From assembly GCA_017557885.1 (NCBI GenBank), contig JAFYXV010000002.1, positions 441,056 through 505,055 of the forward strand: a DNA stretch of 64,000 nt, in the 5' to 3' direction. Position 1 is the stretch's first letter; each line of letters starts with the position of its first letter. The notes under the pieces were generated by a model. That model was not told where the DNA came from, searched no databases, and saw only the letters and a list, made by a program, of their open reading frames with translations. The position numbers and the translations under genes are program-made. Source of the stretch: a bacterium. GTDB lineage: Bacteria; Auribacterota; UBA3054. Positions 9,515-17,972 of the stretch are shown piece by piece.

Positions 9515-10351
9515 ATGACAGATGACGAAAAAATCGAGGGTTTAGCGGAGTTTGGCGAATACAAAAAAGCCGCTGATCCCGGCAAAAGCGAGAAGGCGCT
9601 TATTTGGCGCACCGCCATAGGTTTGCAGAAGGTGGACGACCTGACGACCTCCTCTTATCTGCGGGGAACCGCTTTGCGCAACATCGAAGGCGAGATCACC
9701 ATTGAAGAGACCGGTAGGATCATATCGGAATACTACAAGTCCAGGTCTATTAGGGAAGAAGCCGCCAAGACCCGCACGGACGAAGCGGACATTGTTGCGC
9801 AGCGGATCGCCGCGCTCCTTTCAGAGCCGACCTTTACCTTGTCAGTCCCCTCTTACATAGCGATCCATCGCAAATTGTTCACCGGCGTTTTTCCTCATGC
9901 CGGAAAGATCAGAGATTACAACATCACTAAAGACGAGTGGGTGCTGAACAACGACACCGTTCGTTACGAGAGCTGGGACGTTATAGCGGATACGCTTGAA
10001 TACGATATCTCTAAAGAAAAGGAATTCAGCTATAAAGGATTGAGCGTTGAGGAGACCATATCGCATTTCTCGCGTTTTATCGCCGACCTGTGGCAGATAC
10101 ACGCCTTCGGCGAGGGGAACACCCGCGCCACGGCCATTTTCGCCATAAAATATCTCAACGCCCTCGGCTTCAAAGCGGACAACGATCTCTTTGCCGAGAA
10201 AGCTTTTTATTTCCGCAACGCCCTGGTCAGGGCGAATTACACCAATCTGCCTAAAGGAATACACCCCGATCTGGTTTACCTGGAGCGCTTCTTCACGAAT
10301 CTCCTAGCCAGCGGAAACTTCGATCTCAAGAGCCGCGAACTGCGCGTCTAG
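9515..10351 (+). CDS. Fic/DOC family protein
   Basis: Fic-domain protein, 278 aa. The family usually transfers AMP or another phospho-moiety to a protein hydroxyl. The active loop HAFGEGNTRATA begins at His196 and matches HxFx(D/E)GN(T/G)R, with the catalytic His and the phosphate-binding Arg present. An N-terminal segment (about residues 45-75, NIEGEITIEE) resembles the helix found in Fic proteins that carry a VbhA-like antitoxin module, but I cannot find a clean (S/T)xxxE(G/N) inhibitory motif. It stands alone: its own promoter, with the convergent radical SAM operon ending two bases after its stop. The target is unknown; a toxin or a regulatory AMPylase are both possible. Confidence 0.88.
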   Translation: MTDDEKIEGLAEFGEYKKAADPGKSEKALIWRTAIGLQKVDDLTTSSYLRGTALRNIEGEITIEETGRIISEYYKSRSIREEAAKTRTDEADIVAQRIAALLSEPTFTLSVPSYIAIHRKLFTGVFPHAGKIRDYNITKDEWVLNNDTVRYESWDVIADTLEYDISKEKEFSYKGLSVEETISHFSRFIADLWQIHAFGEGNTRATAIFAIKYLNALGFKADNDLFAEKAFYFRNALVRANYTNLPKGIHPDLVYLERFFTNLLASGNFDLKSRELRV

Positions 10352-10353
10352 AA

Positions 10354-11340
10354 TTATTCTTTTTTCTTGCGGATAAAGCAGCTCTTGGCGAGGGCGAAGC
10401 AAGGGCAGCCGTGGTATTTTTCATACACCAGCATGCAGGGGCAGTTCCATTTGAGGCCGTAAAGGCACATGGCCATGATGATGTAGTTGAGGTAGATGAT
10501 AGGATGCCAGAGATACAAGCTGACAAGGCCTATGACGGCGATCATGCCGGATTTTGAACGGTAGGAGAAGGCCACCTTCTCCGGCATAAAGGAATAGCCG
10601 AAATAAAGGTGCATAAAGGCTAGGAAAAAGAGTGCGGGCAGCGTCAGCTTGTCCGTTATCACAAAATAAGCCAGAAGAGCGACCAGGACAAGACGCACCG
10701 CGATCGACCACCAGCCGGACAAAGTCGGCACCAGCATGCGGGTGTTGTTCTGGTAAAGGAGATAGTCGGGATCTTTTTGGATAAGCAGCTGTTCCTCGTC
10801 TTTGGCCCTTTTGTACATCAAGGGAAGGAAGATGAGCGCGACCGCCAGGAAGCTCATGAAGTTGAAAAGCATGATAGAGCAGCCGGCGCACCAAAGAAGC
10901 AGCGAGGCGTACATCGGGTGCCTTGCCAAAGAGAAGGCGCCGCGGATGATTATGGGATGGTTTTCCTTTATCTCGATGTCGTCCGACCAGAGTTTCCCAA
11001 TGTTGACTTTGGCCCAGATGTGCCAAAAGGTGGCGAAAAGCAGCGCGATAAGGCCGATCGCGAAGAAGATGTAGCGCGTTACTTGATCTTCGATCTTGAA
11101 TTGGCCGAAGGAATTCAGCCAGAAGGGAAACAACAGAATGACCAGGATCGACATTTCCCTGGTGGCGAAAAAGTTCGACGCTTCTTTGTCAAGTTTCTGA
11201 CGATGCTTAGCGTGCTCTATGAATTTTAAAATGACCGCGACGAGAAGAACGACGCCCGTTGCGTAAACAAAGCCCATTCCAATGAAAAAGAGCGCCGGGT
11301 CTATTGAACGCTCCGCTAATCTATTGACAAACTCCAGCAC
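10354..11340 (-). CDS. Isoprenylcysteine carboxyl methyltransferase-like membrane protein with Cys-rich tail
   Basis: Polytopic membrane protein, 328 aa, with the ICMT/phospholipid-methyltransferase signature HPIIIRGAFSLARHPMYASLL (its RHPMY core binds SAM in this superfamily). About eight hydrophobic segments are visible. The extreme C-terminus is unusual: NCPCMLVYEKYHGCPCFALA followed by KSCF puts five Cys in 25 residues, suggesting metal or disulfide binding. The start is GTG, with GAGGCG upstream, and it overlaps the Lgt-like gene by 20 bases. Last gene of the radical SAM operon. A SAM-dependent methyltransferase acting on a lipid or thiol is inferred; the substrate is not known. Confidence 0.72.
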   Translation of the reverse strand: MLEFVNRLAERSIDPALFFIGMGFVYATGVVLLVAVILKFIEHAKHRQKLDKEASNFFATREMSILVILLFPFWLNSFGQFKIEDQVTRYIFFAIGLIALLFATFWHIWAKVNIGKLWSDDIEIKENHPIIIRGAFSLARHPMYASLLLWCAGCSIMLFNFMSFLAVALIFLPLMYKRAKDEEQLLIQKDPDYLLYQNNTRMLVPTLSGWWSIAVRLVLVALLAYFVITDKLTLPALFFLAFMHLYFGYSFMPEKVAFSYRSKSGMIAVIGLVSLYLWHPIIYLNYIIMAMCLYGLKWNCPCMLVYEKYHGCPCFALAKSCFIRKKKE

Positions 11341-11959
11341 GGCGACGCCTCGAAATAATGTAGGTTAATATGGGAATGAAAACAGCTGCCAGGATATGAT
11401 AGATGGTGAAAGGGCCTATGATGCGGGGTTCGGTCCTTATGAATTCCACCAGGAAACGCATGATCAAATAAGACAAGAGATAGACGGGGAAAAGCAGATC
11501 GGCCCTTTTTGTTCGCCTGTAAAAAAGGAAGAGCGAAAAAGCGGCGATAATTTGGAATACGCTTTCGATAAGCTGGACGGGAATGCCACAACAAGACGCG
11601 CAGCAGCCGTTAAAATAACAGCCGATCTTTCCGATCCCTGCGGCTATTGCCAAAGGAATGACAAAACGGCCGCCGAAGGATGATTGGTTTTGATGAGTGA
11701 AGATCTTATAGAGGTTGATGGCGGTGAAAGCTCCGAGGACGCCGCCCATAAAGCTTTTCCCGGTGAAGCCAAGGTTGCCCTCAAAGCCGTAGCTTATTAT
11801 GACCGGCAGCTTCATGCCTATTATTAGCCCCAAAAGTAGGCAAATATAGACGCTCAGCCCGTTCTTGTTTTCGGCCTTGGGAATAGACAGGCATCTGGCG
11901 GCCAAGAGGCCAAGAACAACGCCCAAGATCTCAAACAGATTGTAAATTCCTAAGGTCAT
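11321..11959 (-). CDS. Lgt-like membrane transferase with altered catalytic residues
   Basis: Seven-TM protein, 212 aa, of the prolipoprotein diacylglyceryl transferase family: KSFMGGVLGA, GKIGCYFNGCCASCC and RFLVEFIRTEP follow the order of the Lgt signatures. It departs from true Lgt: the conserved His of the HGG region is Met, the signature Arg is Lys, and the Glu after the conserved Asn-Gly is Cys, within an NGCC..CC cluster. It is also short (true Lgt is about 260-300 aa). The ATG at 11959 is chosen over an upstream start because it forms an ATGA overlap with the gene before it. It may move a diacylglycerol-like lipid to a different acceptor; this is inference. Confidence 0.72.
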   Translation of the reverse strand: MTLGIYNLFEILGVVLGLLAARCLSIPKAENKNGLSVYICLLLGLIIGMKLPVIISYGFEGNLGFTGKSFMGGVLGAFTAINLYKIFTHQNQSSFGGRFVIPLAIAAGIGKIGCYFNGCCASCCGIPVQLIESVFQIIAAFSLFLFYRRTKRADLLFPVYLLSYLIMRFLVEFIRTEPRIIGPFTIYHILAAVFIPILTYIISRRRRAGVCQ

Positions 11960-12294
11960 TGTTGGGCAAGCAAATAAATCACGACCACAAGAATGAAACA
12001 CAACAATCCCCAGATGACCCAAATGTTTTTGGTCAGCCAGGCGATAAATCCGAAAAGCAGGACCGGGAAACCGAACCAGGCGATATAAAGATGAAAGATA
12101 TAGTCCTCGCCGAGATGGTCATATATCTGCATATTCAAAATGCAAGTCCCGAACATAACCGCCGGGATCCCTACGATCGTAAGGAAAAACCCCAACAAGC
12201 CTTTGATGACCTTATTCGACTCGTCTTTGCTTTCCGGTCTGCCGCTCGCTTCCGGGACGGGATTCTCGTTAATTTTTACTTCCTGCTCTTCCAT
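11956..12294 (-). CDS. Small three-TM membrane protein, copy 2 of a tandem pair
   Basis: Protein of 112 aa with a charged N-terminal 28 residues and three hydrophobic segments. Its core repeats that of the gene upstream: GIPxVxFGTC in the first segment and AWLTKNIWVIWGLL in the third. I recognise no family. ATGA overlap with the Lgt-like gene downstream shows translational coupling. The conserved Cys in FGTC sits at the membrane border. Probably a partner or scaffold for the enzymes of this operon. Confidence 0.75.
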   Translation of the reverse strand: MEEQEVKINENPVPEASGRPESKDESNKVIKGLLGFFLTIVGIPAVMFGTCILNMQIYDHLGEDYIFHLYIAWFGFPVLLFGFIAWLTKNIWVIWGLLCFILVVVIYLLAQQ

Positions 12295-12314
12295 AGAGCC
12301 TCACTTGAAGATTA

Positions 12315-12674
12315 TCACAAATTGGCAAGCCACAAAAGCATGACGACCAGAATAAAAGACAACAACCCCCAGATGACCCAAATGTTTTTGGTCAGCCAGG
12401 CGATAACGATGCACAAAACCACAGGGAAGCCAAGCCATAAATATGTATAAACATCGTCATCTAAGCCGATGGATCGGCTGTCTAACGCAAGGCTAAAAAG
12501 GCAGGTGCCGAAAAGAACGACCGGTATGCCGATAAAGGTCAGAATGAAGCCCAGCGCGCCTTTTGCCACGGACTTCGCGTAATTGGGCTCTTCCTGTTCG
12601 CCCGTTTTTTCGCTTTGTCTTTCTTCCGAAAGTTCTTTCAAATATTTAATGTCTTCTTCATCCATAAATGTCAT
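12315..12674 (-). CDS. Small three-TM membrane protein, copy 1 of a tandem pair
   Basis: Protein of 119 aa, paralogous to the next gene: FGTCLF, GFPVVL and the near-identical AWLTKNIWVIWGLLSFILVV. The N-terminal 40 residues are soluble and acidic. The ATG at 12674 is chosen because it has GGAG five bases before it and overlaps the radical SAM stop as ATGA; the longer frame would run far into that gene. No known domain is recognised. The tandem arrangement suggests a local duplication, possibly giving a heteromeric membrane partner. Confidence 0.78.
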   Translation of the reverse strand: MTFMDEEDIKYLKELSEERQSEKTGEQEEPNYAKSVAKGALGFILTFIGIPVVLFGTCLFSLALDSRSIGLDDDVYTYLWLGFPVVLCIVIAWLTKNIWVIWGLLSFILVVMLLWLANL

Positions 12675-13990
12675 TGCTCCATTTTGGATCTTAAAAGATT
12701 GTGCACGCAGAAGGGAATGACTCTCCCCTTTCCTACGGATACGCCGGTGCAGCACTTCCTGGCGCGCTCCCAGTCGAAATTGCCGGAATCCATGAAGTTC
12801 TTGACGATGATGCGGACGATCTTCATGTCCTTGTGGGTGGAGCCGTCGCCTTCGGAGAATTCCTGAAGTTTCTCAAGCATGAAGGCGCTGCCGAGTATTT
12901 TTCCCACAAAACATTTGCAGACGTTCTTCTTCATGTAGTCGAGGATAGTTTTGTCGAAGGCGATGCGGTTAGAGATCTGAGCCTTGCACTTCGTGAAATC
13001 CACATAGTCGCCCAGGGAATAGACCTTGTCGCCCTGACAGAAGAGAAAGCCCAGGCTGGTGCAGTTGGGATGCGAGCAGGGCAGCGGGATGAGGTCCTTG
13101 TAGGCCATCAGCTTGCTGCCAGCTATGGCGAGCAGGATGTCCTCCTGGAAGACGGAAGCGAGGGCGGAATCCTCAGCACTGCCGACTTTTGTGAGGCGCT
13201 GGAAAGTGATGCCGGAAATGTGCTTCGTCTTTACGGAAAGGTCAAGGATCTTGGGAAGCTCTTTTAAGTTATCCCTGAAGACGGTGACCGCCAAGCAGAT
13301 CTTTATTTCCGCCTCGTTAAGCTTTTTTATGATCGCGAGCTTTTCATCTAAAAGCGCGCGGCCGCGCAGAGCTTTGTAAACCTTGTCGTCGAAGCCGTCG
13401 AACTGCAGGTAAACTTCCACTCTGTCTTTGTGCTTTTCCAAAATCCCGAAAAGTTTTTCGTTTTCAAGAAGCGCAAGGCCGTTGGTGTTTATAAGAATGC
13501 GGTTGACGTCGGCTTTCAGGGCGGCTTTGAGAAGCTCCTCGAATTTGGGATGGACGAGGCATTCTCCGCCGGACAGCTGCAGGACGTCCAGGTGTCCTTT
13601 TTCAACGGTCAGAAGCGCGTCGAGGCGCCTTTTGAATTCCGGCAGCGTGATGTGCCTTGGCGCTTTTTTGCCGAAATAGCAGACGGGGCACTTTAGGTTG
13701 CAGTCTTCCGTAACTTCAATGAGGCCTGTGCAGATGTGCTGGTTGTGCTTGTCGCACCAGCCGCAATCCGGGCCGCAATCGCCCTTAAATTCCGTTATGG
13801 GCTGGAAAGGCTGGCCTTTTACGTCGAAAGTTTTGTCCAGAAAACGCTTGGCGTCCTTGGCAATAGAATTGGAAAACGTTCCGTGCTCCGGGCAGGTTCT
13901 TTCCAAAACGATGTCCTTGCCCTTTTTGATCTTTCGGGCGGGAACGGTCTTAAGACAGACGGGACAAATGCTTTCAGTCTTGCTTATCAT
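12671..13990 (-). CDS. Radical SAM protein of the Tes/MJ0619-like type
   Basis: Radical SAM enzyme, 439 aa. The cluster motif is Cys97-x3-Cys101-x2-Cys104 (CNLKCPVCY). An N-terminal zinc-ribbon-like part has Cys9, Cys12 and CPEHG (Cys33), followed by CGPDCGWCDKHNQHIC (Cys72, 76, 79, 87); the order zinc ribbon, CxxDCGxC..H, CNLxCPxC is the hallmark of the archaeal tetraether synthase Tes and its relatives. The C-terminal part adds CSHPNC, VCKCF and RKCCTG, enough for extra Fe-S clusters. Tes couples lipid chains; for this bacterial relative the substrate is unknown. First gene of the operon; GGAG lies before the ATG. Confidence 0.85.
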   Translation of the reverse strand: MISKTESICPVCLKTVPARKIKKGKDIVLERTCPEHGTFSNSIAKDAKRFLDKTFDVKGQPFQPITEFKGDCGPDCGWCDKHNQHICTGLIEVTEDCNLKCPVCYFGKKAPRHITLPEFKRRLDALLTVEKGHLDVLQLSGGECLVHPKFEELLKAALKADVNRILINTNGLALLENEKLFGILEKHKDRVEVYLQFDGFDDKVYKALRGRALLDEKLAIIKKLNEAEIKICLAVTVFRDNLKELPKILDLSVKTKHISGITFQRLTKVGSAEDSALASVFQEDILLAIAGSKLMAYKDLIPLPCSHPNCTSLGFLFCQGDKVYSLGDYVDFTKCKAQISNRIAFDKTILDYMKKNVCKCFVGKILGSAFMLEKLQEFSEGDGSTHKDMKIVRIIVKNFMDSGNFDWERARKCCTGVSVGKGRVIPFCVHNLLRSKMEQ

Positions 13991-13996
13991 ATCTCC

Positions 13997-14005
13997 ATTT
14001 TAGCA
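13997..14005 (-). promoter_or_regulatory. Extended -10 before the radical SAM operon
   Basis: On the minus strand TGC plus TAAAAT (13997-14002) lies six bases before the ATG. If used, transcription starts at or beside the start codon and the nearby GGAG would not be in the message. No -35 is seen. Confidence 0.4.
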
Positions 14006-14050
14006 AAATCGCGATTTCGCCGAGATATCGTTTTGGGCTGAAAACAAAAA

Positions 14051-14127
14051 TGGTGGACGTTACTAGACTCGAACTAGTGACCTCTACCGTGTGAAGGTAG
14101 CGCTCTAACCAACTGAGCTAAACGTCC
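14051..14127 (-). tRNA. tRNA-Val (anticodon CAC)
   Basis: A full cloverleaf reads on the minus strand: acceptor stem GGACGTT/AACGTCC, D-arm with AGCTCAGTTGGTTAGAGC, anticodon stem CTACC/GGTAG with loop TTCACAC (anticodon CAC), T-arm CTAGTTCGAGTCTAG, discriminator A and an encoded CCA. It reads GUG valine codons. It sits between the radical SAM operon and lpxA, with no sign of an integrated element next to it. Confidence 0.96.
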
Positions 14128-14190
14128 ACGTGAAAGTAGGAAGATAATACTAAAAATGACTTTCGATTGCAAGTGCCGAAAGCGTTTCTG

Positions 14191-14219
14191 TTGACAGCAT
14201 TCCAGAATAAAACTATAAT
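14191..14219 (+). promoter_or_regulatory. Consensus sigma-70 promoter of lpxA
   Basis: TTGACA (14191-14196), a 17-base spacer and TATAAT (14214-14219): a perfect match at both boxes, 28 bases before the lpxA start. Confidence 0.9.
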
Positions 14220-14247
14220 TTCTCCCATAAAAATCAAGGAGTTATTT

Positions 14248-15054
14248 ATGTCCATACACCCCACCGCTGTCGTGGCTCCCGGAGCCCAAATCGATGAAAC
14301 CACCGAAGTCGGACCTTATTGCGTCATCGGCGAACACGTTAAGATCGGTCCCAATAACAAGCTTGTGGCTTATGTTTATATCGACGGCTACGTGGAGATA
14401 GGAAAGGGCAACCGCTTTTATCCCAACTGCTCCATCGGCACGCCCCCGCAGGACGTGGGCTGGAGAGAGGATATGGTGACATACGTAAAGATCGGCGATG
14501 AGAACATCATCCGCGAAAACGTGACCATCCACTCCGGCACGCTGGGATCCGATGAGAACGCCACCACGACTGTCGGCAGCCACAATTACCTCATGGCCAA
14601 CACCCATATCGCCCATGACTGCACCGTAGGCGACTATGTCATCATGGTCTCCTTCTCGGGCTGCCCGGGACATACGCAGCTCTTCGATCACTGCATTATA
14701 AGCGGACTCTCCGGAATGCATCAATTCTGCCGCATCGGGCGCTACGCTATGATGTCCGGCAATACCGTTATCAACAAGGACCTCCCGCCCTTTATGATCG
14801 CTGACGGCCGCAACGGCTCCGTCAGGGCCATCAACGTCGTGGGCATGCGCCGCGCGGGCTTCAGCGCCGAGACTATCCGCGCCATGCACGAAGTGCACAA
14901 GATCTTCTACACCGAAGGACACACGATGTCCGTGGCCATAGAGGAGATAAAAAAGAGAGTCCCCCAAACTCCGGAAGTTTTGGAATTCCTGGAGTTCGTG
15001 GAGACTCCCTCTAAGCGCGGGATCTTGTTCGGCCAGTTGGGCCGCCGCGATTAA
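14248..15054 (+). CDS. lpxA: UDP-N-acetylglucosamine acyltransferase (LpxA-like)
   Basis: Left-handed beta-helix acyltransferase, 268 aa (E. coli LpxA 262 aa), catalysing the first step of lipid A synthesis. Hexapeptide repeats start at IHPTAVVAPGAQI; the catalytic His lies in ANTHIAHDC; HQFCRIG and the C-terminal GMRRAGFS follow LpxA order. The stretch MVSFSGCPGHTQLF departs from the usual AGHVxVxD sequence, so acyl-chain or sugar preference may differ. AAGGAG lies upstream of the ATG at 14248; a longer frame from 14167 would include the promoter and is rejected. Other lpx genes are not adjacent, which is unusual but seen in PVC bacteria. Confidence 0.88.
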   Translation: MSIHPTAVVAPGAQIDETTEVGPYCVIGEHVKIGPNNKLVAYVYIDGYVEIGKGNRFYPNCSIGTPPQDVGWREDMVTYVKIGDENIIRENVTIHSGTLGSDENATTTVGSHNYLMANTHIAHDCTVGDYVIMVSFSGCPGHTQLFDHCIISGLSGMHQFCRIGRYAMMSGNTVINKDLPPFMIADGRNGSVRAINVVGMRRAGFSAETIRAMHEVHKIFYTEGHTMSVAIEEIKKRVPQTPEVLEFLEFVETPSKRGILFGQLGRRD

Positions 15055-15064
15055 TTGTTTTTCG

Positions 15065-15997
<933 letters not shown>

Positions 15998-16015
15998 GGT
16001 TTTTCTCCTGTATTT

Positions 16016-16777
16016 TTAAATGTTAATTGCGTTGGTGATGTTGGCGTAATTTAAGTTGGGAACGAAGATCTCGTTGTGCGCGTGTCCGCGGAAGACTTTT
16101 TTCCCGTTGTGGAAGGCGAAGAGCTGGGAAAGGGGAAAGTCCTCCCAAACTTCGTCGTCCAAAGGCGTGGTCGAGAAGATGAAACAGTTGTCCTCGTGCT
16201 TGTAACACAGGGAATTGTTCATGTTCTTGTGAACGTAGAGCAGTTCCCCGTCGAAGATGAGAAGGTTGAGTTTGTTGCGGTGGGAGAGCTTCCTGACCGC
16301 TTCGTCCACTATGTCAAAACGCTTCCTGGCGCTCAAGGTCTTTTGGCTTTGCGCCTTGTTCACTTCGTCTATAATAAAGAGCAGGATCTTTTCGGAGTCC
16401 GTGTCGCCCTGCTGAAGCCCGAGATACTTGGTCAGGTATTTGCCGGAATAGACCGTGCCGTTGTGGGCCACGGTCCATTCGCGTCCTGTGGAGTCCTTGC
16501 CGCAGAAGGGATGGCAGTTCTCCGTTTTAATAGAGCCTATTGTGGCGAACCTGATATGGGCCACAATGTTGTTTTGCGGGGCGAGGCGATTTAAAGTTTC
16601 TTTTGCGATCTCGCTCTTGTAAGCGGCTACGGGTTCCTTTATGACGCCGAAGGCATCCTCATCGCTTCTCAAAAGGCCCCAGCCGTGGGGGAATTTTTGG
16701 CTGTGGCTTAGGAAAGCCTCGAGGTAGGGTTTGACATCCAGAGGTTCATGGGAGGAGATTCCAAGCAGTTCGCACAT
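16016..16777 (-). CDS. Class II glutamine amidotransferase
   Basis: Ntn-type amidotransferase, 253 aa, of the YafJ group. The catalytic Cys2 follows the initiator Met (MCELLGISS), and the glutaminase signatures GWGLL, AHIRFATIGSI and VAHNGTV are in order. There is no synthase domain, so the acceptor is unknown. It starts one base after the preceding gene's stop, with GGGAGG before the ATG. Relatives such as EgtC and DUG3 hydrolyse gamma-glutamyl amide bonds of thiol compounds; with two glutamate-cysteine ligases next door, a gamma-glutamyl thiol hydrolase or transferase is a reasonable guess. Confidence 0.87.
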   Translation of the reverse strand: MCELLGISSHEPLDVKPYLEAFLSHSQKFPHGWGLLRSDEDAFGVIKEPVAAYKSEIAKETLNRLAPQNNIVAHIRFATIGSIKTENCHPFCGKDSTGREWTVAHNGTVYSGKYLTKYLGLQQGDTDSEKILLFIIDEVNKAQSQKTLSARKRFDIVDEAVRKLSHRNKLNLLIFDGELLYVHKNMNNSLCYKHEDNCFIFSTTPLDDEVWEDFPLSQLFAFHNGKKVFRGHAHNEIFVPNLNYANITNAINI

Positions 16778-16778
16778 G

Positions 16779-17957
16779 TCATTTACCTCCCAGTTTTCGC
16801 ACGTTGTCTAAAGAAGAGCCGATAGCTTCCCTTACTTGTTCGCAGAGTCTTTTTTTGGTCAGTTTCTCCTTTTCGTAAGCAAGTATTTTGTTTATTTCGT
16901 TTTTGTCTTCAAAGCTTGAGAAATAACGCTCCATTTTGTCGAGAACTTCGAGGGCGGCCTCTTTTATCGGCTTCTTTCCGATTCTAACGTCTTTGAGGTC
17001 GTATCTGGCGGCGTTCTGGTGGTTCTTCACGGCTTCCTTTTGAAGCGCTTTGGTGAAGCGGAAATCTTTTTTGCCCAAAAGATAGACCGCGAGAAGATGC
17101 GCAAAGTCGAGATCCTTCTCCGCTATGCCCAGTTTTTCCAAGGGATCAAGGTCGAACATCCTCAGCTCGATGTGGTCGATGCCGGTCTTTTTAAGATTTT
17201 CCGGGGAGTTCTCTCCCCTGGGCTTGATCCTGACAGGGAGGTAAAGTTCGTGGGCGGAATAAAGCGCTCCGCTCTTCACATACGCTTCGGCGCTCTTGAC
17301 GTAATCGTTTATCGACGAGTAGTCGAGGGCCGGAATGAAGGTGTTCCAGTAGCCTTTGCTTCCGCTTCTGGGAGAGGCGTCCTTATTGAGCGCGAGGCCC
17401 GGCTTCCTTTTGTCGAAGGAGCGGTCGTAAAGGGGGCTCGCGGCGGTCAAAAGGACTAAGAGCCAGCTGTAACGGGAGAGCTGTTTGAATAGTCTGAGAT
17501 AAAGGTCGTTTTTTGATTCGGCTTGCTTTTTGAAAAACTCATCCCGGAAGGAAAAATTGAAGTGGATGCCGGAATAGAGCATGATCCTCTTGCCGTAGCG
17601 TTTTTCCAGGAAGGCCCGGTAGTCGTATTCAAAAGAAAGCTTGCCTTTATATTGGGCGATGGGAATTTCCTTTTCGCTCTCAAAGTAGGGCGGGTTGGAG
17701 TAAAGCCAGAGCGTCTCGCCTCTTTTGGCGATGGTTTTCCTGGCGTAGGCATCCAGCGATCCCAAAGCGTTGAGGGCGCCTTTCACGGAATCGCAGACCG
17801 GCGTGATTATTTCCAGCTGGTTCTCGCAGAAATCCCTTGAGAGGCGCTTTGATTTGAAAGGATGCGGAGAAAGGGCTAGGCGCCCTGCGCTAGTTACGCG
17901 CAGAGTTTCCCTTTCCAGGCCGAAATAGCCTTTGAATATGTCGCTTTTGAATTTCAT
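16779..17957 (-). CDS. gshA: Glutamate-cysteine ligase, GshA (proteobacterial/GshF) type
   Basis: ATP-dependent ligase, 392 aa, forming gamma-glutamylcysteine. GLERETLRV near residue 13 and ENQLEIITPV are the glutamate- and ATP-binding signatures of the GshA/GshF N-domain; YSGIHFNFSF and IELRMFDLDP follow. It is shorter than E. coli GshA (518 aa) but close to the bare catalytic domain. It begins 15 bases after the other ligase. No glutathione synthetase is seen in the window, so gamma-glutamylcysteine itself, or another thiol, may be the end product. Confidence 0.87.
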   Translation of the reverse strand: MKFKSDIFKGYFGLERETLRVTSAGRLALSPHPFKSKRLSRDFCENQLEIITPVCDSVKGALNALGSLDAYARKTIAKRGETLWLYSNPPYFESEKEIPIAQYKGKLSFEYDYRAFLEKRYGKRIMLYSGIHFNFSFRDEFFKKQAESKNDLYLRLFKQLSRYSWLLVLLTAASPLYDRSFDKRKPGLALNKDASPRSGSKGYWNTFIPALDYSSINDYVKSAEAYVKSGALYSAHELYLPVRIKPRGENSPENLKKTGIDHIELRMFDLDPLEKLGIAEKDLDFAHLLAVYLLGKKDFRFTKALQKEAVKNHQNAARYDLKDVRIGKKPIKEAALEVLDKMERYFSSFEDKNEINKILAYEKEKLTKKRLCEQVREAIGSSLDNVRKLGGK

Positions 17958-17972
17958 TCAGTCCTTTTTCTA

